A stretch of DNA of 64,000 bases from Diplonema japonicum (lineage: Eukaryota > Euglenozoa > Diplonemea > Diplonemida > Diplonemidae), in assembly GCA_964019335.1 (NCBI GenBank), contig OZ025691.1, positions 186,001 to 250,000 of the forward strand, in the 5' to 3' direction. The translations under genes and the position numbers were made by a program. Below the pieces are notes generated by a model, which was not told where the DNA came from, searched no databases, and worked only from the letters and a program-made list of their open reading frames with translations. The number at the start of each line of letters is the position of its first letter. Within the stretch, counting starts at the first letter, position 1. Of this stretch, positions 33,201 to 42,154 are shown one piece after another.

Positions 33201-34103
33201 AACGCTGCTCATATCGTGAAAGGTTTTGGGAAGGGGGCCGATGGGGCAGACGATGAAAAGGAGGCAACTGTGTACACAGGGTGGAAGCGAACGGCGTACG
33301 TCCTAGTCTTCGGGTCGGAGGTGTGGGTTCGGAATGACGGGGCACCCGATTACTTTGTGGAGCAGTACGGGTTGTTCTTTGAGCAATACAGGAACAATTT
33401 CCACTGGTTCTCCCTTGTTGAGATGGTGCAGATACTGGCGCTGGCACTGTCGTCCGCGTGGAAGCCGAGAAACCACGGGATGTGCATGTTCAGAAATATA
33501 TTGATCACGATTGTGCTGTTCGTGTTTTTCGCAATGATTGTGACCCTCCGTCCTTACAACTCAATGCTTGACATGATAACAGCGTCCGCCATGAGCGGGC
33601 TGATGTTCGCTGCCGTGCTGTTGATGGCAATCGCTATTGGTGTCGGGGGGAGCTCTATGTTGATGACATGGGCGGCGTACTTACTGCTTCTCACGGCTCT
33701 TCTGATGATGTTCAAGGGTGCGTACGATCTGATTTTGTACTGCCTTGACGTTAAGATAGGAAGGCGGTGGGATGCCGTTCGAGCTGCTCGAGCAGGAAAC
33801 GTTGAAAAATGGAAAGGAAAGACCGAGACCTTGGAAATGTCGCTGCTGGGCAGCAGTGATGCGACATCGAGCGCAGATGAAGGGTCTGTATCCTGGGCCG
33901 GTCCGGGGGCAGCGACGTACCAATTATCGAATTCGGCCCCGAACATGGTAGAAATGCCAACGGCAAGATCTCAGCTTGACCTTTCGCACTTGCAAACGTT
34001 TGCTTCTCGACCCGTGGGCTGTAGCCCCGGCAATCGGACCAACCTCAGCCAAACGGCGGTGCTCCCCAAAAAGACGAATTATGCAAAAATCGTTTCTATT
34101 TGA
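30261..34103 (+). CDS. Giant lectin-like surface receptor: LamG-like, C-type lectin, mucin-like repeats, multi-pass membrane domain
   Basis: A single exon of 1280 residues. Order: signal peptide (1-22); a laminin-G/concanavalin-like domain (about 25-225; FDLGEPTTVSFWLKAED, WNHFVLYFD); a C-type lectin-like domain (about 234-362; HFWIGLVRNSSSLAWNWTDG, then Cys-rich WCGD...VWCDGVGN); and about 80 copies of a five-residue unit (L/S)-A-P-(D/N)-T at about 366-766. A membrane region of about six helices (about 863-1165) and a cytosolic tail of about 100 residues follow. The lectin part should face outside, held off the membrane by an O-glycosylatable Thr/Pro stalk. The membrane block contains no signature I recognise (not a clear GPCR; a channel-like bundle is possible). 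The repeat is encoded by a 15-bp minisatellite (31356-32560), so length will vary between alleles. Confidence 0.85.
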   Translation: MRWHESAVFLVLLVFRAAGFALEARWFADGTSNDNSGSGNHMQGLGYTALVDPWANWDVVQFDGNASSCAYVNSTPGAFDLGEPTTVSFWLKAEDQPSYQSVVAWSTAGAERIGLGIYREGPRTNLAIYEMSGIWGTHRSHIFPDVGASQWNHFVLYFDPTVSLMSVWFNGDLKNDSISVPVFSTTSFSVGCNFKNGVIDTSYNMVPGSFIYDLSYHTGDYPCLTSDYFYYDTKCHWFGNIGSYDPINCAPGEVVSIHSPWDDLIYSRSNINTHFWIGLVRNSSSLAWNWTDGTPFDYSTLWCGDKKHRSSDWEHSGVWCDGVGNKQPDSLNQFCSRYDYSLGPGLLDKTCSESRAHLCYTQVELSTPAPDTFAPDTLAPNTSAPDTLAPDTLAPDTLAPNTSAPDTLAPNTSAPDTFAPDTLAPNTSAPDTLAPDTLAPDTLAPNTSAPDTLAPNTSAPDTFAPDTLAPNTSAPDTFAPDTLAPNTSAPDTLAPNTSAPGTLAPDTLAPNTSAPDTFAPDTLAPNTSAPDTLAPNTSAPDTLIPDTLAPNTSAPDTLVPDTLAPDTIAPDTSAPDTLAPNTSAPDTFVPDTLAPNTSAPDTLAPNSSAPDTLAPDTIAPDTSAPNTSVPDTLAPNTSAPDTFVPSTSAPDTPAPDTFVPTTSAPDTLVPETLAPNTSAPDTPAPYTPAPDTLAPNTSAPDTPAPDTLAPDTLVPNTSAPDTLVPETLAPNTSTPDTLAPITLLPSTSAPNTLVPLTGVPGTFSPLTPQPTTAAPTALPTQAPKEDAVLPSPTPEPGKVIPASEKKVVQGGASAATATNPSGAKLAAVIGMDCEVEDIDLGGGEPLDWEFHPLGFGIGDHKQKYFLGAVVSNLVIVIVFFVLNYAIAWVQVACLKVPLPTAVFYVRAPGLVYIPMLWLLMGTSIAASNLAFFPSRAPSWVAAVGVAVLLLCLSLPAIMWWTLLRKAKFQATTVPDPKINENAAHIVKGFGKGADGADDEKEATVYTGWKRTAYVLVFGSEVWVRNDGAPDYFVEQYGLFFEQYRNNFHWFSLVEMVQILALALSSAWKPRNHGMCMFRNILITIVLFVFFAMIVTLRPYNSMLDMITASAMSGLMFAAVLLMAIAIGVGGSSMLMTWAAYLLLLTALLMMFKGAYDLILYCLDVKIGRRWDAVRAARAGNVEKWKGKTETLEMSLLGSSDATSSADEGSVSWAGPGAATYQLSNSAPNMVEMPTARSQLDLSHLQTFASRPVGCSPGNRTNLSQTAVLPKKTNYAKIVSI
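31356..32560 (+). repeat. In-frame 15-bp minisatellite coding (L/S)APDT repeats
   Basis: About 80 imperfect units of the form CT(T/G)-GCA-CC(N)-GA(T/C)-AC(N), alternating with TCT-GCA units. Higher-order blocks (for example TSAPDTLAPNTSAPDTFAPD) recur, which suggests unequal exchange or replication slippage of multi-unit blocks. All units keep frame, so selection on the protein is likely. Confidence 0.9.
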
Positions 34104-34334
34104 ATTTTTTTTTTTTTTTTTTTTGATAGGAATCTTTGTTTCTTTCAAAAAAAAAAAAAAAAAAAAAAAAAAGTATGCGCTCGCGAGATTGTTCCCAAGC
34201 CCTAATGCGGCTGTGTTGGGCGTATATTTTACATCCTCTCCTTTTCTTTCTTTTTTTTTTTCTTTTTGTTCATCTATTCTGTTTTTCTGTTCTTCTATTG
34301 TTTCCTTTGTGTTTTTTTTGTCTTTCGTTTTTTC

Positions 34335-34365
<31 letters not shown>
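34104..34365. other. T-rich host flank of the retrotransposon
   Basis: A T-run, an A-run and a final T-run of about 36 bases that ends where the element begins. The matching 3' flank is also a T-run, so any target-site duplication is hidden in Ts. Confidence 0.6.
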
Positions 34366-34378
34366 CTGTACTTTATTG
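34363..34378 (+). other. Spliced-leader 3' end at the retrotransposon 5' boundary
   Basis: TTTCTGTACTTTATTG equals the last 16 bases of the diplonemid spliced leader as I recall it; kinetoplastids have ACTATATTG instead. The leading Ts could be host sequence. It is followed by GTCGCTCCCC. Either the element integrated a reverse-transcribed, trans-spliced mRNA, or its 5' UTR descends from an SL RNA gene. Confidence 0.6.
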
Positions 34379-34566
34379 GTCGCTCCCCGTGGCTGATAAA
34401 TAAAGGCGTTAACGGGGTAAATCTCTACTTCCCTTACTACACGGGAGGTGACGTGGTACATCAATCATACTATAAACTCAACAAAAAAAAAAAAAAACAA
34501 ATAAAAATAATAAAATATAAAATATTTAAATATATTTATTAAAAAATAATTATTCTTCCTACCAAA

Positions 34567-36148
34567 ATGGATAAGAAGACGATCGGAGAGATGCTCGACA
34601 GGGCAGAGAGGCTGGTGGGCCAAGGCGCATGGAGCGAGGAGTGCGTGCGCCTCATCGGCATGGTGCTGACCCTGATGGAGGGCGGTCGGCCGCAGCAGGG
34701 GCAGCAACAGAAGCAGCAGCAGGGACAGCAGCAGAAGCAGCAACAGAAGCAGCAGCAGGGGCAACAACAGCAGGTGCAGCTACAAAAGATGCAAGGACAG
34801 AAGCAGCAGCAGGGGCAGAAGCAGACCCCAGCCAAGCAACAGCAACCGCAGCAACAGAAGGCCGGGAAGTGGAAGACGGTCGGTGGGCCTATCAAACCCA
34901 GGACGAACCCGCAGAAGCAGCCTGAGACCTCTTCATGGGCTGACAAGCTGAGAGGCCCCCCACCAAAGACCACCCTGGACGCAAAACACTGGAATGGTGC
35001 GCCCATCTTCTACGAGGTCCCTGAGCCACTCGTCAAAGGGATCTACTTCGACTGCCCCGAACCCGCAGTCCTAGCGGCGAGGTTGGCGAGTCTCGAGCTC
35101 GACTATCGTGTCGTCTCGAAAACCCGGTTCGAGGCCGCTAGGGAAGTTGCAACCCCCACCAGCAGAGGCATCAAGGCGCCTCTGGACTGCCGGCGAGCAC
35201 TACGACCCTGTGATGGCCGACGGCGACAAGCCCCAAACGAGGACTAACAGGTCCGTTGTCCTCGTGGCGATTATCGCCAAGAAGTTCTGCGGCGCCGCGC
35301 AATGGGCGAAGACGTCGGACGGGGAGGCAATAGCCAGGATGGCCATGCTAGCAGCAAGGGACAAGCAGGGGGTGCACGAGGTCGTGAGGAGCAACGTCTG
35401 GCGGGTGGAGAGGACGGCACAGCGTGCGACGGCAAGGGTGCGCGTGGACTGGCAACACGCCGCCCGCCTCCTCAGCGGCAGCGGAGACAACGATGTGTAT
35501 TGGACACACGCACTCCCCGAAGAGCGATTGGAAGTCATCCAGCTCAAAGATTCGATCCATCCGCGGGATGTTCCCCGTACCTTCACCGGGACCTCTTCTA
35601 GCTTCCGTGTAGCCCTCACGGTCACTCCCATCGGCCTGGCGATCATGCTCCCACCAGGCACTGCTCGACACGTGGTGGTACAGTCCCTGGGCGCTGTTTT
35701 CCTGCCGGAGGACCAGGTGGGGAGGAAGTTTGTTATCGAGGGGGCCGGGCACTGCGAGCACCAGTGCGACATCATCGACGACTGCAGGATGCAGGGATGG
35801 GTCGTGAAGAAGCTCAGCCGGTTGCCGGGGAGGAGATGGCTGGCAAGGGCAGAGGAGGCTCCCTCCAACCCCGTCATCCGCCGTGCAGACAACCTGACCT
35901 CCATTTCAATCAGAGAATGGACGGTCGAGGACAAGCCGAACCGCATCGGGCGCGTGTTCCATCCCAAAGGGAGGTCCCGGGTGAAGCTTACGGAGGCCGA
36001 ATTTCCACTGTCCCCGCTCGCGAAGGCTAAAGCGGAGGCTGAAGCTGAACGCGCGGCTGCCGAATCCGCCTCCCCCACGCGTAAGAGGGACGCTGACCAG
36101 GCAGCACTTATGGATGTAGCGGCGATCACGCAGGATGAATTCAACTGA
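34567..36148 (+). pseudogene. Retrotransposon ORF1 (gag-like), one frameshift
   Basis: The first part, 34567-35150 or so, begins MDKKTIGEMLDRAERL. It contains a Gln-rich stretch (about 40-95) and a conserved-looking segment ending DYRVVSKTRFEAAREVA. The second part continues in another frame (open from 35108) with LWTAGEHYDPVMADGD and ends at 36148. The change must fall near 35150-35170, beside a run of five Cs. The second part includes GHCEHQCDIIDDC, a Cys/His cluster that may act as a nucleic-acid-binding knuckle, and a Lys/Arg/Ala-rich tail. ORF1 proteins of such elements bind RNA as nucleoprotein. A one-base indel separates the frames; sequencing error in the C-run cannot be excluded. Confidence 0.75.
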
Positions 36149-36229
36149 CTATCTGCATGGTCAGGCTCCCTGCTCCGTCCCCTGTTCCTTTTCCTTTTCG
36201 CGCTTGTCACACTGATCACGCTGGACGGG

Positions 36230-39200
36230 ATGACCCTCGACACTCTCTCACTCCTCAGCCCACGCTGCATACCCTCCGACTGGTTTGGTGCTCCCTCCAA
36301 CGGCGCGTTATACTCCCGCTGCCGGCCGATGGCGTTGCCACGAAGCTGCCGATACATTGCCAAGCGCTCGAGGAAATCGATTGCAGGCGAAACCCGTAGG
36401 AGGCTCCTCACACATGGTGACATTCACCCCAACCCGGGGCCCGCCGACCCGGACGAACTGGTGCTGCTTTCTGCAAACATGACTAACTACAGGAATCATG
36501 AATCCAGGATTAGGACGCAGTGCTTCGACATCGCCTGTCTGCAAGAGACGGCCCTCACGAAGGCAGGTCAACTAAGGGTCGAGCTGGAGACGAAGACTGA
36601 CTCATTCCTCCAAGCGCACAGAACGTTGTGGGGTCCGCCTCAAGAGTGCAAAGTGATTCACGGGCTTGCGGCTCCAGATGTTGCAGAACGAGGAGGGGTG
36701 GGCATTCTGGTGAAGAAACGGCTCCTGGCGCTGAAGGACAACGCGGTGTTCAATGGAGACATGTCGACGTCGCGGAGGGTGCACGCAAGGGTCGCGATTG
36801 GGACCAACTCATGGCTGCATGTGATCACCCTCTATTGTCCAGTGAAAGACGGCACAGCAAACGCCAGACAGGAAAGGGAGAGGCTGCTGCACGAAACCGT
36901 TAGCGGCGTGTGTGAACTAGGGGAAGTCCCAGTGGCAATCACAGGCGACTTCAACACGTCGGTGGGGGAGTCCCCCGTACTAGCTGAAGCGCTTGCGAGC
37001 CAGTGGGTTGACGCGGCCGCCACAATTGCCAGGCGCAAGAACGAGGAGACCCCCCCGACCTTTGTCACTGCAGTGGCGAGGACCAGGCCGGACTACATCC
37101 TGCTCAACAAGGTTGCGGCACACACGCTGAAGGACTGCGAGACGGTCGACATCGGGGTTCCCTCACACCATGCCCTTAGACTTAGGCTAGGGGTGACAGC
37201 GCTCAAGCAGGCGACCTACCGGTTCTCCATCCCCAGGCAGATTACCCCGGCTCCAGCCGGACATAGACCGCCCCCGCCCGCGGACCTCCTTCAGACTCTG
37301 ACTTCTTTTAAGGAGCTGGGGGACATGGACAGTGCTTACCAGTTCCTTTCCTCGATATGCGAACGGCACCTACTGGGGACGTCAAGGGAGAGTTTTAATC
37401 CGAGCTACCTGGGGCGAGGGAGCCTGGGCGAGCCGACTCTCAAACGCATAACAGCGCCTGCTACAGCGCACAGCGTGGGTGCGGTCTCAAAGAGATATCT
37501 AGCGCTCGAGAAAATCCGCGTGGGTTGTGCTGCTGTAGTCAGACGGCTGAAGCCTATATGTGGAGCCCCCCCGCATGAGATCTGTAGGGGATGGGACAAC
37601 GCGGTGCGACGTGCAGTGAACCAGCGTGTCATCCCTGAGAGCGCGGCGCCGACGGTTGATATGGCCAAGGACGCTGCGGAGCTGCAGGCGAAGGTGCTCC
37701 AAGTGCAGAGAACAATGGACCTCGCTAGCAAAGTATCGCGGGGTGCTAAGCACAAGAGAGAGATGGAGTACCACTTCGCGAAGCATCGCCAAACCATAGC
37801 GGGACTAGTGCAGGGAAAACAGTCGAGAGAGCTGCTGGCGGTCCGGACGGCTGACGGGAGGCTCAGCACCAATCTGGGCGAGATCGACCGCGCGTTCAGG
37901 GAGGCATGGAGTCCTGTGTTCCAGATGTACAAAGACAGGCCAGAACCAACAGCGGAAGAGTTCGTGAGATCCTTCGGGGGGTATATCCCGTACTGCTCGA
38001 TGTCCACCACGGAGCTCACCTCTGCGCAGCTTCGGAAGGTCCTCAACAAGAAACAGCGGCAGCATTGTGCAGGGGTAGACGGATGGAGGCTGAGTGAGCT
38101 AGCGCACCTACCCTCAGAACTCCTCGATGGCTTCCTGTTCCTCTTTGACTGGATTGAGACGACCGGCGTGTGGCCACAAGCGATCCTGACTGCCTTGATC
38201 ACGATGATCCCGAAGTCTGAGTCGGAAGAGCCCTTAGACCATCGCCCGATCACGGTCTCCAGTGCCTTCTACCGCCTATGGGCATGTGCCAGGCTCCCCG
38301 CTATTCTCGAGTGGCAGGAACGTTGGATCACCCCGACGCAGCACGGCTTTAGACCAAAACACGGCGTCGATGACCTACTCTTCAAAGTGTGTGCGCAGGT
38401 GGAAAATGCTCGACAGGGGGCAGAGCCCCTGTATGGCCTGTCGGTAGACTTCAGGAAGTGTTTCGACTCCGTCCCTGTCACGTTGACGTTCGACCTTGCG
38501 GAGAGACTGGGCATGTCCAAGAATATCCTAAGGCCGCTGAGATCCATGTACGCCAACCTCGACCGGCGTTTGCGCTTCCAGGCGGGGGTAGGGTAAGTGT
38601 TTCGCACCACAAACGGAATCCTCCAGGGCTGCCCTATCTCACCCGTCTTCATCAACGCCATCCTCGCTGCCTACACCAGGCGATGCGTCACCACATTCCC
38701 TGAAGTCCTACCCATCTCCGGACGACCTATACCTCTTCTCTAGGATCTCGGAGAAGGCGGTCCAGAGTTCCATACTCTTGCTGGACGAGCTCTGCCGCTT
38801 GACGAACATGTCGGTACACCCGGGGAAAACTAAGGCCTTTAGCACCAAGAAGGGGTACAGAAGCAGGCTGGCGATGAGGGGCACCTTATTCGATACGGTG
38901 AAAAGCGTAACTATGTTGGGGTGTACGGTGTGCCTGCAGCCCACCAGGACGAAGAACACAAGGATCGCCACGGCGCTGGATGCTGTCGACAGGCTCACAG
39001 TGACCCAAATCACGAGAACGCGTAAGGCCCAACTGATAGAAGACTGCATCCTACCTGCGGCGCTCTACGGAGTGCTCTACACACCACCCACGGACTCGCT
39101 CTTGGACTCCCTCAGGAAGAAGATTACCTCTTGCATATGGGGCCCACACAACCCAACACGCTCGTCAGGCGCCCTCCTCGGGGTGGCTTTCAAAGGACAC

Positions 39201-40517
39201 AGGCTGGACCCGTACTCAGCAGCCGCATACCGCAGGATCACAACGTTTGCGCGGATGATGAGGAGCGACGGTGAGTCCAGTTCACTCGTCAGGGCGTGCA
39301 GAGACGGCTACAAGGAGGCCGCCCGGAACGGAAACCCCCTCGCCCCGCGCGGGATACTCGGACAGACCCACGAGCTGCTGGAGGAACTAGGGTCCAGCTG
39401 GGCGCATTTCGCGCGGCAATGGGTCCCCCTAGAGCCTGGGGCACTGAAGCATGAGGTCAGGAAGCTCCTGAAGGTCCACCTGCGAGCGAACCTCGTGGAG
39501 AGCAGACCCTCCTTTCAGGGGACGGGCGACATCGACGAAGTGGCAACCAACGGGCTACACCTGCACCTGGCGAACCGCAACCCTCCCAAAGCACGAAGGG
39601 TCCTGCAAGTGATAACTGGGGCTGTTTTCCCGTTCCACCCCAAGATTATCAACGACACGGTCGGGGGGCGGACGAAATGCATGGGCTGCGACGCTACTTT
39701 CGACATTTCGGAACACACGGCGAGACTCCTGGAGCACACCCTCTGGGACTGTCAGGCGCACGAGCACATCAGGACAGCTTCCGAGACGCGGGCAGCGCTG
39801 TGCACACAACGTAACCAGTGGCCCCGGTGCACGCAACTGCACGGCATCGCGACAGTGGGACTCGGGCTGGACACTGCCGAGTTGCAGCTGATGATGGCGG
39901 AGATCACTGGTAGCTTACAACTCACCTTTGCACGGAAAAAGACGATGGACTTCAGCGTTCACCTGTGGAACAGGCCTTTCGAGAAGGGGAGTTTGCTCAA
40001 GCCACGGTCACTGAGGTGGTACTACGACAATGGTTTGAGGCAACAGTGCCTCCCACGGCTCATCCCGCACGTCATCCGATGGCTCTCTGCCCTTCACTGG
40101 GGCACGACAGGTGGACAGGTCTCCAGGCTTGAGCTGGCCATAGACTTCATTGCCACGGTGGGACTCTCACCTTGTGAAGAGGGTGAGGACATCCAAGTGA
40201 GCGCGCGTGTAATAGGCCGGGTGATAACGGCACTAGAACGCATCCACACCAGTAAGGGCATAGCGCCCCTCATCCCAGCTGCGTCAGTAGTTTCTGTCCA
40301 CTCCCTGCGCACGTTGGGTTACTACAACAGCTCCGTAAGGGGCTACTCCTCTAGACCGGTATTCGCCTCCCCGGTGACCCGCCACATCCTTGAGAAACAA
40401 CTGTACAACTATTGTGTCCTTACCAACTCGGTTGAGGGTTTTATACCTAAGGTACCGAGGAGGGTGAACGAGGGGCCGAAGGCCACACCACAGCAGAAAG
40501 GTTCGATCAAGAGATAG
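36230..40517 (+). pseudogene. Retrotransposon ORF2: endonuclease and reverse transcriptase, inactivated
   Basis: Order: a 2A-like GDIHPNPGP motif (36416-36442); AP-type endonuclease (CLQETAL, RGGVGILVKK, AITGDFNT, RPDYILLN, PSHHALRLR); a linker; reverse transcriptase (HRPITVSSAFYRLWACARL, TQHGFRPKHGVDDLL, LSVDFRKCFDSV, then GILQGCPISP); catalytic DD in YPSPDDLYLFSR (38709-38744); thumb; and a C-terminal Cys/His finger (CMGCDATF...HTLWDC). Two lesions break it. An in-frame TAA at 38594-38596 lies between the palm motifs, and a frameshift lies just before the DD box at about 38700-38709. The frame is then open from 38709 to 40517. The copy is therefore unlikely to move by itself. Confidence 0.88.
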
Positions 40518-40529
40518 ATTGAGACTCTT

Positions 40530-40571
40530 CAGGCGTCCTGCCACATACCGCAGGTACCCTTAAATGTCTCT
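40530..40571 (+). repeat. Retrotransposon 3' tail hairpin, second copy at 25509-25550
   Basis: It lies 12 bases after the ORF2 stop. CCTGC and GCAGG can pair across an 8-base loop, and the segment ends AAATGTCTC before a T-run. It is identical over 42 bases to 25509-25550, marking it as the mobile 3' end recognised by the element's reverse transcriptase (inference). Confidence 0.7.
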
Positions 40572-41041
40572 TTTTTTTTTTTTTTTTTTTTTTTTTTCTT
40601 TTTTTTTTTTTCCGGCTTGCACAATCAGCCGACTCTTTTTTTTCTTCTTTTTTTTTCTTCTAATTGTTTAGTTACTGCCCCACCTCAAAAGACGGGGGAA
40701 CTGATCAAAGGTCTGACGCACTTGTGTCAGACGAAAGCTTCAAGTCAAGAGAAAAAAAAAAAAAAAATCTCCCATCAAAACAGTAGTCACGTGAAAACTC
40801 ACCAAAAAACCTTTTGCGTGAACAAAAAAAAAAAGAAAAAAGGGAAGAAATAACCTACGTTTACAAATCTCAGAGCTCCACGGGCAAACAGATTGACAAA
40901 AAAAAAAGGACAAAAAAAAGGCAAAAGCAAAGAAGGGGATGAGGTGTGATAGATAGAAGCCGAAGCTTCGCCCCCCCAACTTTTGTCGTATATTCAATCC
41001 TCCTAGTTTTTTTTTTATATTGTGCATCAGGTTCGCCGGAC

Positions 41042-41076
<35 letters not shown>

Positions 41077-42000
41077 TTTATTGCCAACAAATAATGAGTC
41101 ATTATTTAACTCGAGTTCCCGAATTTTTTGCACGAGGGCCCTGCGGGCCCTCGTGCAAAAAAACGGTAACGAGTGTTAAATAATGGCTCATTTGGCGGCA
41201 AGTAAGTCGTTTTATTTCACTTTTCGTCATTTGAGTCACTCACTCTTCACTGCTTCCACTGCTGTTTTTTTTCACGCAGGTCAGCTTTTTGGGGATTTTC
41301 CTAAGGTAATACAGGGTAGCTATTTCGCCGTGGCATTTAAAGGGGAAGTAAGGCACTTATTCCCACTTTTAAGGGCTGGAATGGCCTCAGATGGCCAAAA
41401 ATAGTCAAAAAGATTTTTCAAGGGGTTGGGTGCATTTTTTTCCACGGCGAGATCCATTTTTCCACTCTGAAGGGCCATTATTTAACTGCAAAATCTCATT
41501 ATTTAACTAGTTAAATAATGGCCATTTCGCGTTAAATAATGAGGCCCCTAGTGAGTGAAGAAAATGTGAAATAATAGCTATTTATTGCCAACAGATTATG
41601 ACCATAATTTCACTCGAGAATGGAGAACCGGGGGGGGGTTTTTAAAAAAGCCCAGAGAGAAAGAATGTCCCCCCTACCGTGTTCCTTAGGAGGTTCAACA
41701 TTCTTTTTTTTTCTTTTCATGCTCAACCTTTAAGATTTAATTTCCCTCTACAACAAAACGATTTTTGTTTGTAGCCCGAGGGGGGGGGAGAGAGTAGTGA
41801 AAAAAAAACGAAATCTTTTTTTGTTTTGTTTTGGTTTGTTTTTTGTTTTTGTTTTTGTTTAGCGGACGTCTAGTGCCTAAAAACACAGTGCTTATGACAA
41901 TTCCCTCTCACCCCCCCTCACCCCAGAACCATTACCAAAAAGTGCTTCCCCCACACCCTTTTTCTTTCCGTCTTTTCTGATAAGAATAGAAAAAGAAAGG

Positions 42001-42042
<42 letters not shown>

Positions 42043-42154
42043 CCCATCCGTTAAGGGTTAAAACGCTAAGCGAGTCCTCTTTTCATCTTTTCTCATTTTG
42101 TATTAGGTAGCCCACGCCATTCTCCCTTTAAAAAAAAAAGACGATTAGGATGGA
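40572..42154. other. Spacer with an interspersed palindromic repeat
   Basis: Homopolymers, then the repeat at 41073-41600, then T/G- and A-rich tracts before the zinc-binding protein gene. No coding region is supported. Confidence 0.7.
41073..41600. mobile_element. Palindrome-bearing interspersed repeat, copy 1
   Basis: About 510 bp nearly identical to 57992-58575. It starts at GCTATTTATTGCCAACAAAT; the same start recurs at 41576-41600, so a second unit begins there or the ends are direct repeats. Near the left end, 18-bp perfect arms (41124-41141 and 41145-41162) flank the loop TGC. The palindrome continues outward as ATTATTTAACTCG / CGAGTGTTAAATAAT. TTAAATAATG motifs recur at the right end. 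No ORF; probably a non-autonomous element. Confidence 0.75.

Larger units (their letters stand above)
34366..40571 (+). mobile_element. Non-LTR retrotransposon, near full length but inactivated
   Basis: A 6.2-kb element inserted in a T-tract. Its 5' end (34366-34378) is CTGTACTTTATTG, extended by host Ts to the diplonemid spliced-leader end. A 5' UTR of about 190 bases follows, then ORF1 (34567-36148) with a gag-like product, ORF2 (36230-40517) with endonuclease and reverse transcriptase, and a short 3' tail with a hairpin (40530-40571) before Ts. Both ORFs carry lesions. The two-ORF architecture with an AP-type endonuclease excludes the single-ORF, restriction-like-endonuclease clades. The G+C-rich coding sequence contrasts with the surrounding spacers. 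Confidence 0.88.

Noticed and set aside
35200-36423. 407-residue minus-strand ORF
   Set aside because: Lies antisense to retrotransposon ORF1/ORF2, which have clear domain evidence; a shadow of G+C-rich coding DNA.
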